A DNA stretch of 64,000 nucleotides, taken from positions 87,623 through 151,622 of the forward strand of contig JANFFA010000006.1 of the NCBI GenBank assembly GCA_030848925.1, read 5' to 3'. The notes under the pieces are model-generated. The model saw only the letters and a list, made by a program, of their open reading frames with translations. It ran no database searches and was not told where the DNA came from. Below are positions 34,688 through 43,445 of this stretch, in pieces. Source of the DNA: Rhodalgimonas zhirmunskyi (GTDB lineage: Bacteria; Pseudomonadota; Alphaproteobacteria; Rhodobacterales; Rhodobacteraceae). A program made the translations under genes and the position numbers. How positions within the stretch are numbered: position 1 is the first letter of the stretch; the number at the start of each line of letters is the position of its first letter.

Positions 34688-36139
34688 TCAACCCTTGGGC
34701 GGGGGGGCGTTTTCGGGGGCTGTGGTGGGGGACTCGGGCTGATCTTCGGCTGAGTCGCTGGGTGACTTTTCGGCGGCTTGGGGCAGGGTTCCGCCCAGCA
34801 TCTTGACCTCGCGCTGGGGGAAGGGGATCGAGATGCCGTTTTCCTGAAACGCATCCCAGAGGGCGAGGAAGACGTTGCCGCGGATGTTGGTCAGCCCGCC
34901 GGTGGGGTCGGAGATCCAGAACCGCAGGATGTAATCCACCGAACTGTCACCGAAGCCCACGATATGACAGACCGGAGGTTTGAAGCTGAGCACGCGGTCG
35001 ACGCCCGTGGCGGCCTCGATCGCCAATGCGCGCACCTTGTGGGGATCATCGCCGTAGGATGTGCCGAAATGGATATCGAGCCGGACGAAATCGTTGGAGT
35101 GGGACCAGTTCACCACCTGTCCGGTGATCAGGTCTTCGTTCGGGATCAGGTATTCCTTGCCGTCGCGCGTGACCACCGAGGTGTAGCGCGCGCCCAGCGT
35201 GTTGATCCAGCCGAAGGTATCGCCGAGCGAGATCACGTCGCCGGGCTTGATCGACTTGTCGAGCAGGATGATCACGCCCGAGACGAGGTTTGACACCACC
35301 TTCTGCAAACCGAAGCCGAGGCCGACACCGATGGCGCCCGACAGGACGGCAAGGCCGGTGAGATCGACGCCGATCGCCTTCAGCCCGATGAAGATCGCCG
35401 CGGCATAGAGCAGCGATTGCATCAGCTTGATCGCCAGCACTTTCATCGAAGGTGAGATATCGTCGTTCGCGGTGATCCCCGAGGCCGTGGCGCGCGAGAG
35501 GAACCGCGCGATGAAGAACAGCACGCCGATGACGAAGATCGCCTGCAACACGATCCACGCCGAGACATGCACCGTGCCGACATCGACCGCCGCCGAGGTG
35601 AGCAGCCTGTGCGCCTCTTCGGTAAAGCCGAGAATCCACAGTGTCATCCATGTCCAGCCGGCGTAGCGCACGACGGCGCGCACCAGCCCGTTGTTGATCT
35701 GTCGCGTGACGATGGCGATGAGCAGCCAGAACAGCGCCAGCTTTGCGATGATCATCAACAGGTAACTTCGCGAGTTCCACGTCGCCGCGCGCATGATCCA
35801 GATCGTGGGCCAGATCATTCCGACAAAGAAGATCAGGCGCAGGCGGCGCGAGAATTGCAACAGGAAGCGATAACGCCATTTCGGCCAGTTTTCGCGCGTG
35901 CGCATCCAGTCGCGCACGCGGGGCGCGACCAGCTTGGCCAGAAGATGCGCCGCGATCAGGACGCCCGCCGCGATCAGCACCTGATAGGCGTTCCATGGCC
36001 GCAAAAGCCCTTGCAGGAACCCTTCGATCTGTTGGTAGACGGAGAGCGCGATTTCCTGCGCCTCGGCCGCCATGGTGGCGGGGTCGGAGGGGGTGGGCGG
36101 CTGAGTCTGTGCCGCGAGGCGGGTGAGGAAAGCTGTCAT
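34688..36139 (-). CDS. Mechanosensitive ion channel, MscS family
   Basis: A 483-residue inner-membrane channel that opens on membrane tension. Several transmembrane helices precede the pore module (for example LIAAGVLIAAHLLAKLV, LIFFVGMIWPTIWI, LMIIAKLALFWLLIAIV, AIFVIGVLFFIARFL). The MscS pore and beta domain are clear: GLAVLSGAIGVGLGFGLQKVVSNLVSGVIILLDKSIKPGDVISLGDTFGWINTLGARYTSVVTRDGKEYLIPNEDLI read in adjacent pieces. The cytoplasmic alpha-beta domain follows, and the C-terminus is a proline/serine-rich tail (SDSAEDQPESPTTAPENAPPPKG). ATG 36139 is chosen at MTAFLTRLAAQ; a longer frame upstream lacks family features. It is larger than E. coli MscS, closer to YbdG/YnaI types. Confidence 0.9.
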   Translation of the reverse strand: MTAFLTRLAAQTQPPTPSDPATMAAEAQEIALSVYQQIEGFLQGLLRPWNAYQVLIAAGVLIAAHLLAKLVAPRVRDWMRTRENWPKWRYRFLLQFSRRLRLIFFVGMIWPTIWIMRAATWNSRSYLLMIIAKLALFWLLIAIVTRQINNGLVRAVVRYAGWTWMTLWILGFTEEAHRLLTSAAVDVGTVHVSAWIVLQAIFVIGVLFFIARFLSRATASGITANDDISPSMKVLAIKLMQSLLYAAAIFIGLKAIGVDLTGLAVLSGAIGVGLGFGLQKVVSNLVSGVIILLDKSIKPGDVISLGDTFGWINTLGARYTSVVTRDGKEYLIPNEDLITGQVVNWSHSNDFVRLDIHFGTSYGDDPHKVRALAIEAATGVDRVLSFKPPVCHIVGFGDSSVDYILRFWISDPTGGLTNIRGNVFLALWDAFQENGISIPFPQREVKMLGGTLPQAAEKSPSDSAEDQPESPTTAPENAPPPKG

Positions 36140-36269
36140 TCTGAAATCAGCATATGCCGGATTTATCCCCCCGGCCAAGGTGCTTTGCATCCGCGCGGCG
36201 CGTATTGCGCGCGGGCCGGGGCGGGCGTTCCCCTTGCGACAGGCCGATATCGGTTGTATCTGACCCGTC

Positions 36270-36356
36270 ATGACACGGGTTTTCGACATGGATGACCGGG
36301 CGCGGCTGGAAGAGCGCTTTTTCGGCGAGCAGCGTTCGGTGCTGGCGCGGCTATAA
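36270..36356 (+). CDS. Candidate 28-residue peptide upstream of leuC
   Basis: A short frame from ATG 36270 to TAA 36354-36356 encodes MTRVFDMDDRARLEERFFGE and then QRSVLARL. It has high GC at third positions, like real genes here. Only three leucine codons occur, so it does not look like a classical leucine attenuation leader. It lies 75 bases before leuC. It could be a conserved small protein, a remnant gene end, or chance. No clear ribosome site was seen. Confidence 0.35.
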   Translation: MTRVFDMDDRARLEERFFGEQRSVLARL

Positions 36357-36431
36357 GCCCGCGCCCTCAGCCATAGCCAATAAAGCCACACCGCCAAACA
36401 CAGCTACATGTTGAAAAAGGGAGAGGACCGC

Positions 36432-37838
36432 ATGTCCCCCAAAACGCTCTATGACAAAATATGGGATGCCCATCTGGTTGATGAACAAGCCGATGGCACC
36501 TGCCTTCTGTATATCGACCGCCACCTCGTGCACGAGGTGACCAGCCCGCAAGCCTTTGAAGGGCTGCGCCTGACGCATCGCAAGGTGCACGCGCCCGACA
36601 AGACCATCGCCGTGCCGGATCACAACGTGCCCACCACGCAGGGCCGCGAAAACCCCGAGCAGATGACCGAGGACAGCCGCATTCAGGTGCAGGCGCTCGA
36701 CACCAATGCCAAGGAATTCGGGATTCACTATTACCCGGTGAGCGATGTGCGTCAGGGCATCGTGCATATCGTTGGCCCGGAACAGGGCTGGACCCTGCCG
36801 GGGATGACGGTGGTGTGCGGCGACAGCCACACCGCGACGCACGGCGCCTTTGGTGCGCTGGCCCATGGCATCGGCACCAGCGAGGTCGAGCATGTTCTGG
36901 CGACGCAGACCCTGATCCAGAAGAAATCCAAGAACATGAAGGTCGAGATCACCGGCAAGTTGAAGCCGGGTGTGACGGCCAAGGACATCACCCTTGCCGT
37001 AATCGGCAAGACCGGCACCGCGGGCGGCACCGGTTACGTGATCGAATATTGCGGCGAAGCGATCCGTGACCTTTCCATGGAAGGGCGGATGACGGTCTGT
37101 AACATGGCGATCGAGGGCGGCGCGCGCGCAGGCCTGATCGCGCCGGACGAGACCACGTTCGAATATGTCAAAGGCCGCCCGCATGCACCCAAGGGCGCGC
37201 AGTGGGAAACCGCGCTGGAGTGGTGGAAGACGCTTTATTCGGATGACGACGCGCAGTGGGACAAGGTCGTGACCCTGAAGGGCGAAGAGATCGAGCCGGT
37301 CGTGACGTGGGGCACCAGCCCCGAGGACGTGCTGCCGATTGGTGCCACGGTCCCCGCGCCTGAGGATTTCGAAGGTGGCAAGGTCGAGGCCGCGCGCCGG
37401 TCGCTTGACTATATGGGCCTGAAGCCCGGCACGCCGCTGTCGGAAATCAAGATCGACGCTGTGTTCATCGGCTCTTGCACCAACGGGCGGATCGAAGACC
37501 TTCGCGAAGTGGCCAAGGTCGTCAAAGGCAAGAAGGTGGCCGAGGGCGTGCGGGCGATGATCGTGCCCGGATCGGGCCTTGTGCGGGCACAGGCCGAGGA
37601 AGAGGGTCTGGCCGATATCTTTGCCGAGGCGGGTTTCGAGTGGCGGCTTGCGGGCTGTTCCATGTGCCTTGCCATGAACCCCGACCAGCTTGCCCCCGGT
37701 GAGCGCTGTGCGTCGACCTCGAACCGGAACTTCGAGGGGCGTCAGGGTTACAAGGGGCGCACGCACCTGATGAGCCCGGCGATGGCGGCGGCGGCGGCCG
37801 TGACCGGCCATTTGACCGATGTGCGTGAGCTGAGCTGA
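36432..37838 (+). CDS. leuC: 3-isopropylmalate dehydratase large subunit
   Basis: A 468-residue aconitase-family subunit that, with LeuD, isomerises 2- to 3-isopropylmalate in leucine synthesis. It carries a [4Fe-4S] cluster; the cysteine motifs are [11 protein letters not shown] and [12 protein letters not shown]. The substrate-binding [52 protein letters not shown] and [12 protein letters not shown] segments are typical. ATG 36432 is preceded by GGGAGAGGA. LeuD follows after a DUF308 membrane gene. The other isopropylmalate gene in the window, leuB, is 13 kb away. Confidence 0.97.
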   Translation: MSPKTLYDKIWDAHLVDEQADGTCLLYIDRHLVHEVTSPQAFEGLRLTHRKVHAPDKTIAVPDHNVPTTQGRENPEQMTEDSRIQVQALDTNAKEFGIHYYPVSDVRQGIVHIVGPEQGWTLPGMTVVCGDSHTATHGAFGALAHGIGTSEVEHVLATQTLIQKKSKNMKVEITGKLKPGVTAKDITLAVIGKTGTAGGTGYVIEYCGEAIRDLSMEGRMTVCNMAIEGGARAGLIAPDETTFEYVKGRPHAPKGAQWETALEWWKTLYSDDDAQWDKVVTLKGEEIEPVVTWGTSPEDVLPIGATVPAPEDFEGGKVEAARRSLDYMGLKPGTPLSEIKIDAVFIGSCTNGRIEDLREVAKVVKGKKVAEGVRAMIVPGSGLVRAQAEEEGLADIFAEAGFEWRLAGCSMCLAMNPDQLAPGERCASTSNRNFEGRQGYKGRTHLMSPAMAAAAAVTGHLTDVRELS

Positions 37839-37858
37839 GCCCGGCAAAGGAGACCATC

Positions 37859-38380
37859 ATGAAAGCCTCGACCGGACTGAGCATCGTTGGCGTTTTGCTG
37901 ATCCTTGGCGGGATACTGGCGCTGGCCAACCCGCTGGCGGCCTCGCTTGCGGTGACGACACTGGTGGGATTCTTCTTCCTGCTGGCCGGTGTGATCCAGG
38001 CCTGGGCCGCGTTCGAGGGCAGCGCCCCGGGCGGGCGGTTCTGGAACGGGATCTGGGCGCTACTGGGGGTCGTCGCCGGGGTCTGGCTTTTGGCCAACCC
38101 GCTGGAGGGGACGGTGTCGCTGGCGCTGATGCTGGGGTTCGTGTTCCTCGTGACCGGGGTGATGCGGATCGCGCTGGGCCTGAGCATGGCGGGCGGCGGC
38201 GCTACCCGCTGGATGCTGGTTCTGTCCGGGGTTGCCGGGATCGTGATCGGCGTGCTGGTCTTTTCCGATATCGCGCAGGCGGCGACGCAGTTCCTTGGGC
38301 TGCTTCTGGGGATCGAGCTTTTGTCGCAGGGGATCGCGCTGATCCTTCTGGGCGGGATCGGTCGCCGGGGCGGGTTTTGA
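37859..38380 (+). CDS. HdeD/DUF308 family membrane protein
   Basis: A 173-residue inner-membrane protein with six predicted helices arranged as three repeated hairpins, the HdeD/DUF308 pattern. Helices include GLSIVGVLLILGGILALANP, VTTLVGFFFLLAGVIQAW, GIWALLGVVAGVWLLANPLEG, LALMLGFVFLVTGVMRIA, MLVLSGVAGIVIGVLVF and LGLLLGIELLSQGIALILLGG. The repeated ANPL...G motif marks each unit. E. coli HdeD is linked to acid resistance; no mechanism is known. It sits between leuC and leuD and is probably co-transcribed, though unrelated to leucine synthesis by sequence. Confidence 0.87.
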   Translation: MKASTGLSIVGVLLILGGILALANPLAASLAVTTLVGFFFLLAGVIQAWAAFEGSAPGGRFWNGIWALLGVVAGVWLLANPLEGTVSLALMLGFVFLVTGVMRIALGLSMAGGGATRWMLVLSGVAGIVIGVLVFSDIAQAATQFLGLLLGIELLSQGIALILLGGIGRRGGF

Positions 38381-38477
38381 GCACCGGGATTTGAAAACAT
38401 CGCGGGCCGGGCGTACCGGCCTGCACAGCCAATTTCAGGGCGGATAAAGGTCCGCCATTGTCGCAGGAGACAAGAGT

Positions 38478-39083
38478 ATGGAAAAATTCGAAAAGCTGAC
38501 CGGGATCGCGGCGCCGATGCCGCTGGTCAATATCGACACCGACATGATCATCCCCAAGCAGTTCCTGAAAACCATCAAGCGATCGGGGCTGGGCGTGCAT
38601 GCGTTCGCAGAGATGCGCTATGATCAGGAAGGCAACGAGAACCCCGATTTCGTTCTGAACAAGCCGGCCTATCGCGAGTCCAAGATCATCGTGGCGGGCG
38701 ACAACTTCGGCTGTGGTTCATCGCGCGAGCACGCGCCTTGGGCGCTGGCGGATTTCGGGATCAAATGCGTGATCTCGACCAGCTTTGCCGACATCTTCTT
38801 CAACAACTGCTTCAAGAACGGCATCCTGCCGATCGTTCTGCCGCAGGAAGACATCGACAAGCTGATGGATGATGCCGAGCGTGGCGCCAATGCCGTGGTG
38901 ACAGTGGACCTTGAGAACCAAGTGATCACCGGGCCGGACGGCGGCGAGGTCAAGTTCGAGGTGGATGCATTCAAGAAGCATTGCCTGCTCAACGGGCTCG
39001 ACGATATCGGCCTGACCATGGAAAAAGCGCCGGCGATCGAGGCGTTCGAGGCGACCGCGTCGCAGGCGCGCCCCTGGGTCTAA
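38478..39083 (+). CDS. leuD: 3-isopropylmalate dehydratase small subunit
   Basis: A 201-residue partner of LeuC. It forms the swivel domain that completes the active site. Family marks are [16 protein letters not shown], the [19 protein letters not shown] substrate-binding motif, [20 protein letters not shown], and the C-terminal [10 protein letters not shown]. Length agrees with proteobacterial LeuD (about 200). An AGGAGAC ribosome site precedes ATG 38478. A short GC stem (GGCGGA 38439-38444 with TCCGCC 38451-38456) lies just before it. Transcription probably ends at the terminator at 39162-39188. Confidence 0.96.
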   Translation: MEKFEKLTGIAAPMPLVNIDTDMIIPKQFLKTIKRSGLGVHAFAEMRYDQEGNENPDFVLNKPAYRESKIIVAGDNFGCGSSREHAPWALADFGIKCVISTSFADIFFNNCFKNGILPIVLPQEDIDKLMDDAERGANAVVTVDLENQVITGPDGGEVKFEVDAFKKHCLLNGLDDIGLTMEKAPAIEAFEATASQARPWV

Positions 39084-39161
39084 GCAAGGATTGAGGGGGG
39101 ACGCGGCGGGTTTACCGACCGTTTGCCGCGTTCTACCCCTTCCTCTGGTTGAGTGAATTAA

Positions 39162-39188
39162 GGCCGCCCTAGCCCGGGGCGGTCTTTT
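39162..39188 (+). terminator. Rho-independent terminator after leuD
   Basis: A 9-bp stem (39162-39170 with 39176-39184, including GU pairs) and a 5-base loop, followed by TTTT, 78 bases after the leuD stop. Confidence 0.75.
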
Positions 39189-39510
39189 CGTTTCCAACTG
39201 GTTAACACTGCCGAGGGCAGATGCCCGGGAAATAGGCGTTGCCTTGTAGGGCCGACCGATTACTTCAACTACATCTTGTAGATGACTGCTACGACGCCAT
39301 TTTTTTGCACCGAAATTGATGCAATCGCGCACCACCTTATCCCTCAAAAGGCCGGAAATCTTTCGTTTCGTTTAACCATGACTTGAGCCGGATAGCGAAA
39401 GAAGGCAGAAATTGGGCAAGAATGAGGCAGTCCGCGACACTCCGCGGGATCAAGTTGGAACAAGGACCCGGCATCGCACCGGATCTGGCCAGTTTGAAGG
39501 GAATGGGGCA
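39189..39510 (+). other. Intergenic region with mutually exclusive hairpins and a second terminator-like structure
   Basis: About 320 bases without a recognised gene. CTGCC-GAG-GGCAG (39208-39220) overlaps GGGC-AGAT-GCCC (39215-39226), so only one can form. A longer structure at 39235-39298 pairs GGCGT with ACGCC and GTAG with CTAC, encloses hairpin CTACA-TCT-TGTAG (39269-39281), and ends with seven T residues (39300-39306). It could be a small RNA or an attenuator for the next gene. Confidence 0.5.
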
Positions 39511-40371
39511 GTGGTATCCCGACTGACAAGTGCGTTCGTGCGCGCCGGCCTGATGGCATTGCTGATTGCGATGCCCTCTTTGATGCTGCCGGATGTAAGC
39601 TCGGACACGACGCAGATCGTCGTGCTGGTGGGTATCCTTGCCTTCCTGTTGACCTTTGTCGAATATTTCTCGGAATATCCTTCGATCATCGAATTCCGCT
39701 TTGCGCCGCCATTCAACCGGCTGCGGTTCGCGGCGCTGTTTGTGACCGTGGGCATGATCACGCTGACCTGTTCGGACAAGACCGATCCGCGTCCCTTGAC
39801 CGCGCTTGCGGTGCAATTGGGCGGAATGCTGGGCAGTGCGATCGACTTTCCCTATTCGCCGGTGCGCCTGATCGTGTTGATGATGCCGGCGGACAGCACG
39901 GCTGAAACGCTTCAATCAGTGCGCACGGCAGCGGGGATTTCCTACATGACCTCGCTTCTGATGCTGTTTGCCTTCGTCAGCGCGGTGCGCCTGTTCGGCT
40001 GGCCGACGCGCCGAGGGGCGTTCAACGTCTGGGTCAACCTGCCGCTGTTCGATCCGACGGCGGGGGGCGATGTGCTGTCACGGTTGAAGCGCGATGCCGG
40101 TCTTAACATTGTGTTAGGGACTTTGCTGCCATTCTTGATCCCGGCGGTCGTGAAAGCGGCGGCTGATCTGATCGATCCGATCACGATGGAGAATCCGCAA
40201 ACCCTGATCTGGACGATGACGGCATGGGCCTTTCTTCCTGCGAGCATGATCATGCGTGGTATCGCGATGAGCCGGGTTGCCGACCTGATCCAGGAAAAGC
40301 GCGCCCGCGCCTATGCCGAGGCCAAGGCCCGCGCCGAGGATGGCGAAGTGCACGAGGTGCAAATCGCCTGA
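39511..40371 (+). CDS. Multi-pass membrane protein, unknown function
   Basis: A 286-residue inner-membrane protein. I do not recognise the family. Predicted helices include AGLMALLIAMPSLMLPDV, TTQIVVLVGILAFLLTFV, LRFAALFVTVGMITLTC, GISYMTSLLMLFAFVSAVRLFG, NIVLGTLLPFLIPAVVKAA and LIWTMTAWAFLPASMIMRG. The C-terminus is a charged helix (IQEKRARAYAEAKARAEDGEVHE) likely in the cytoplasm. GTG 39511 was chosen because AGGGA lies 8 bases upstream; a longer frame from 39412 would add a hydrophilic segment rich in Arg and Thr. The next gene, an exported EEP hydrolase, starts about 15 bases later, so the pair is probably an operon. Confidence 0.7.
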   Translation: MVSRLTSAFVRAGLMALLIAMPSLMLPDVSSDTTQIVVLVGILAFLLTFVEYFSEYPSIIEFRFAPPFNRLRFAALFVTVGMITLTCSDKTDPRPLTALAVQLGGMLGSAIDFPYSPVRLIVLMMPADSTAETLQSVRTAAGISYMTSLLMLFAFVSAVRLFGWPTRRGAFNVWVNLPLFDPTAGGDVLSRLKRDAGLNIVLGTLLPFLIPAVVKAAADLIDPITMENPQTLIWTMTAWAFLPASMIMRGIAMSRVADLIQEKRARAYAEAKARAEDGEVHEVQIA

Positions 40372-40385
40372 CGGCGCAGATCAAT

Positions 40386-41468
40386 TTGTTGAGAATCGCA
40401 TTGGCGCTGGCTGTGATGGCCAGCGCTTTTGCCGTTCCGGCCCGCGCCGGAGAGCTGCGCGTGGCGACCTATAACGTGGAATTGTCGCGCAAGGGGCCGG
40501 GGCTGTTGCTGCGAGACATGACGCGCGGCGATGCGAAGGCCGAGGCGGTGGCGCAGGTGGTGGCCGGGGTCGCGCCGGATGTGATCGCGCTACAGGGGGT
40601 GGATTGGGATCACGGACAGGTCACGATCCGCGCGCTGCGCGACCTGATCGGCGCGGCGGGGCAGGAGTTTCCGTATATCCTGGCGCTGCGCCCCAATAGC
40701 GGGATGATGAGCGGCCTTGATCTGGACGGGGACGGGCGATTGCGGGGGCCGGGCGATGCGCAGGGCTATGGCCGTTTCGCGGGCGATGGCGGCATGGCGA
40801 TCCTGTCGCGCTATCCATTGGGACCTGCGCGGGATCTGAGCGGGGCGCGCTGGGCCGGGTATGACTGGGCGATGTTGCCAATGGACAAGGGCGCGCTGTT
40901 CCCGTCTGAGGCGGCGATGGAGGTGCAGCGGCTGTCGTCGGTCGGGCATTGGATCGTGCCGATAAAGATGGCGGGCGAGGCGGTGGATTTGCTGGTGTTT
41001 CACGCCAGCCCGCCGGTGTTCGACGGGCCCGAGGACCGCAACGGCAAGCGCAACCACGACGAAATCATGCTGTGGCGGCATGTGCTGGATGCGGAGCCGG
41101 CGCTGGCCGAGGGGCGGTTCGTTATCCTTGGCGATTTCAACCTTGATCCGGTGGATGGGGAAGGCCTGAAGCAGGCGGTGCGCGGGATGCTTGAGGATCG
41201 GCGTTTGCGCGATCCGACGCCGCGCAGCGCGGGGGCGGTGGCCGCACAGGATGCGGGCCATCGCGGTGATCCGGCGCTTGATACGGTGGATTGGCCCGCC
41301 GTGACGGACGGCGGGCCGGGGAATTTGCGGGTGTCCTATATCCTGCCCTCGAAGGCGTTGGAGGTCGGGAAGGCGGGCGTATTCTGGCCCGCGCCCGGGG
41401 CCTCAGGCCACGAGCTTGCCATGCGGGCGAGCCGACATCGGTTGGTTTGGGCCGATGTCCGCTGGTAG
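40386..41468 (+). CDS. Endonuclease/exonuclease/phosphatase (EEP) family protein, exported
   Basis: A 360-residue secreted hydrolase of the EEP superfamily, metal-dependent phosphodiesterases or phosphatases. A signal peptide (LLRIALALAVMASAFAVPARAG) leads to ELRVATYNVEL (metal-ligand asparagine), VIALQGVDWDHG (glutamate of the usual ALQEV motif replaced by glycine here), HASPPVFDG, VILGDFNLDPVDG and the terminal SGHELAMRASRHRLV, which holds the catalytic histidine. The missing glutamate may alter metal binding. The start is probably TTG 40386 or TTG 40389. The 3' end overlaps the convergent NAD-binding gene by 66 bases. Confidence 0.75.
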   Translation: MLRIALALAVMASAFAVPARAGELRVATYNVELSRKGPGLLLRDMTRGDAKAEAVAQVVAGVAPDVIALQGVDWDHGQVTIRALRDLIGAAGQEFPYILALRPNSGMMSGLDLDGDGRLRGPGDAQGYGRFAGDGGMAILSRYPLGPARDLSGARWAGYDWAMLPMDKGALFPSEAAMEVQRLSSVGHWIVPIKMAGEAVDLLVFHASPPVFDGPEDRNGKRNHDEIMLWRHVLDAEPALAEGRFVILGDFNLDPVDGEGLKQAVRGMLEDRRLRDPTPRSAGAVAAQDAGHRGDPALDTVDWPAVTDGGPGNLRVSYILPSKALEVGKAGVFWPAPGASGHELAMRASRHRLVWADVRW

Positions 41469-42329
41469 CACGGTGTCCGGTAGCGCGGCGCGCAGCACTT
41501 CGGGCAGGGGGGTGTGTTCGAACCCGGGCAGGAGCCGGTCGAATTTCTCGCCCGAAAGGCTGTGCGGGACCGCCCAGAGATAGCGCATCTCGGTCAGTTC
41601 GCGGGCCAGTTCCCATCCCGGCGCGGCAAGGCGCATCATCCACCATGGAAAGTTGGTGAGGCGCAGAGGGCGATTCAGCAGCGTTTCGAGCGCGGTTTTC
41701 AACTGTTCGGGGGTGAAGCTATGGCCGGGGAAGGGGATATCCTCGAACCGATCAAGGGTTGCGCGTTTTTCAGCGAGCATCTCGGCGGCACGGGCCCAAT
41801 CGGGCAGGTAGGCATGGGTGTGCAGGCTGTCATGCGGGCCGAATGCGGTGATCTTGCCCCGGTGCAGGCTTTTCAGTGTGACGGTAGAGAGGATATCGCC
41901 GTTGCGGTCGGGGTCGATGAAGTCCCCCGCGCGCAGGATGATCGTCTGCACGCCGCTGTCGCGGTAGGCCTGTTCCATGTCGGCGCGGATGCGGCCCTTG
42001 CGCGAACAGGGGCGATGCGGGGTGTGCTGCGACCATTCTCCGGGGTGATCGCCGAACACATAGACATTTCCGGGCAGGATCACCGTCGCGCCTGATGCGC
42101 GGGCGGCGGCGATCACCTGACGGGTAAGGGCGGGGATGATCCCGGCCCAGTCGTGATAGTCGGGCGGGTTCATGCCGTTGACGATCACGTCGCAGCCGAT
42201 GGCATCGCGGCTCATGTCGCCGGTTTTGCGGTCGAAGCGGCGCACGCTCCAGCCTTGGGCGGCAAAGGCGTGGGCAGCGTGGGTTCCGATTTTGCCGGAC
42301 GCGCCGAGGATAAGAACGGTTTTTGTCAT
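41403..42329 (-). CDS. NAD(P)-binding epimerase/dehydratase family protein
   Basis: A 308-residue extended short-chain dehydrogenase-like protein. The nucleotide-binding motif is TVLILGASGKIGTHAAHAF at the N-terminus. The body resembles atypical SDRs: VIVNGMNPPDYHDW, ATVILPGNVYVFGDHPGEW, TIILRAGDFIDP, and the C-terminal PWWMMRLAAPGWELARELTEMRYLW. The usual YxxxK catalytic pair is not obvious, consistent with atypical SDR members. It is divergent from a lysR gene, 95 bases away, which probably regulates it. Its 3' end overlaps the convergent EEP gene. Substrate unknown. Confidence 0.82.
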   Translation of the reverse strand: MTKTVLILGASGKIGTHAAHAFAAQGWSVRRFDRKTGDMSRDAIGCDVIVNGMNPPDYHDWAGIIPALTRQVIAAARASGATVILPGNVYVFGDHPGEWSQHTPHRPCSRKGRIRADMEQAYRDSGVQTIILRAGDFIDPDRNGDILSTVTLKSLHRGKITAFGPHDSLHTHAYLPDWARAAEMLAEKRATLDRFEDIPFPGHSFTPEQLKTALETLLNRPLRLTNFPWWMMRLAAPGWELARELTEMRYLWAVPHSLSGEKFDRLLPGFEHTPLPEVLRAALPDTVLPADIGPNQPMSARPHGKLVA

Positions 42330-42412
42330 GTCGTGGCCTCCTGTTGAGATGTGCTGGGAGGAATTTAGACTTTTGCGTGTGAATGGGAATTGCCAAGGAT
42401 TTCCGATCTGCT

Positions 42413-42426
42413 ATTCATTTGTGAAT
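42413..42426. promoter_or_regulatory. Inverted repeat near the lysR start
   Basis: ATTCA-TTTG-TGAAT (42413-42426) is a perfect 5-bp inverted repeat overlapping the first lysR start codon. GTGAATGG occurs here and again about 40 bases upstream (42380 region). This layout would suit LysR autoregulation and control of the divergent gene. Confidence 0.4.
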
Positions 42427-43336
42427 GGATGGAATGTTGAAGCAGGTCGATTGGGCGCTGGTGCAGGCCTTTCTTGCCGTGGCCGAGGCGGGATCGCTTT
42501 CGGGTGCGGCGCGCGCATTGGGGCGCAGCCAGCCGACGTTGGGGCGGCAGGTGAAGGCGCTGGAGGACCAGCTAGGCCTGCGGCTGTTCCAGCGCCATCC
42601 CAAGGGGCTGAGCCTGAGCCCGGGGGGCGAGGGGTTGCTATCGCCTGCCCGCGCGATGGGCGACGCGATGGGTGAGATCGCGCTTTACGCGGCGGGCCAC
42701 GAGGCGGGCGCGGCGGGCACCGTCAGGATCACGGCGAGCGAAATGGTGTCGCATTACTTGTTGCCGTCGATCCTTGTGCAACTGAGGCAGGAGGCGCCCG
42801 AGATCGAGATCGAATTGGTCGCGAGCGATACCACCGAGAACCTGTTGTATCGCGAGGCCGATATCGCGCTGCGGATGTATGAGCCAAGGCAGCTTGACCT
42901 TGTGGCGCGGCGGCTGGGCGAGATCGAGATCGGGGTATTCGCGGCGAAAAGCTATCTTGCGCGGCGGGGATGGCCGGCGGGGCCGGATGATCTGAGCCAG
43001 CACGATCTGGTGGGGTATGATCGGAGCGAGCTGATCCTGCGGGGGATGCGCGAAGGTGGCATCGAGATGCGGCGCGAGGATTTCGCGCTGCGCTGTGACG
43101 GGCAGGTGATCTATTGGGAGTTGGTGCGCGCGGGCGGGGGCATCGGGTTTGGACAGGTTCCGATCGCCGAGGGTGACCCGCTGATTGCACGTTTGGAGCT
43201 GGGATCGCCGATGCCGACCTTGCCGCTCTGGATCGCGGCGCACCGGGAAATGCGTCATGCGCCGCGGGTGCGGCGGGTGTGGGAGGCGCTGGCCGAGGGG
43301 CTTGCGCCGCATTTTAAGGCAAATCGCACTGCTTGA
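42425..43336 (+). CDS. LysR-family transcriptional regulator
   Basis: A 303-residue regulator (300 if ATG 42434 is used). The N-terminal winged helix-turn-helix covers about 5-65: VQAFLAVAEAGSLSGAARALGRSQPTLGRQVKALEDQLGLRLFQRHPKGLSLSPGGEGLL, read in adjoining parts. The periplasmic-binding-protein-like effector domain (about 95-295) contains VRITASEMVSHYLLPSILVQLRQEAPEIEIELVAS and IALRMYEPRQLDLVARRLGEIEIGVFA. It is divergent from the NAD(P)-binding protein gene, which is the natural target. Confidence 0.92.
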   Translation: MDGMLKQVDWALVQAFLAVAEAGSLSGAARALGRSQPTLGRQVKALEDQLGLRLFQRHPKGLSLSPGGEGLLSPARAMGDAMGEIALYAAGHEAGAAGTVRITASEMVSHYLLPSILVQLRQEAPEIEIELVASDTTENLLYREADIALRMYEPRQLDLVARRLGEIEIGVFAAKSYLARRGWPAGPDDLSQHDLVGYDRSELILRGMREGGIEMRREDFALRCDGQVIYWELVRAGGGIGFGQVPIAEGDPLIARLELGSPMPTLPLWIAAHREMRHAPRVRRVWEALAEGLAPHFKANRTA

Positions 43337-43445
43337 CGTCGCGCCAACCGCCGCTTGCGCGCCTTGCCCAAGGGCGGATAGGCTCTACAAATAACGGGAT
43401 GCGGATCGAGGGGCCGCAGGACGTGTCATAGGGGAGGAGACCAAG

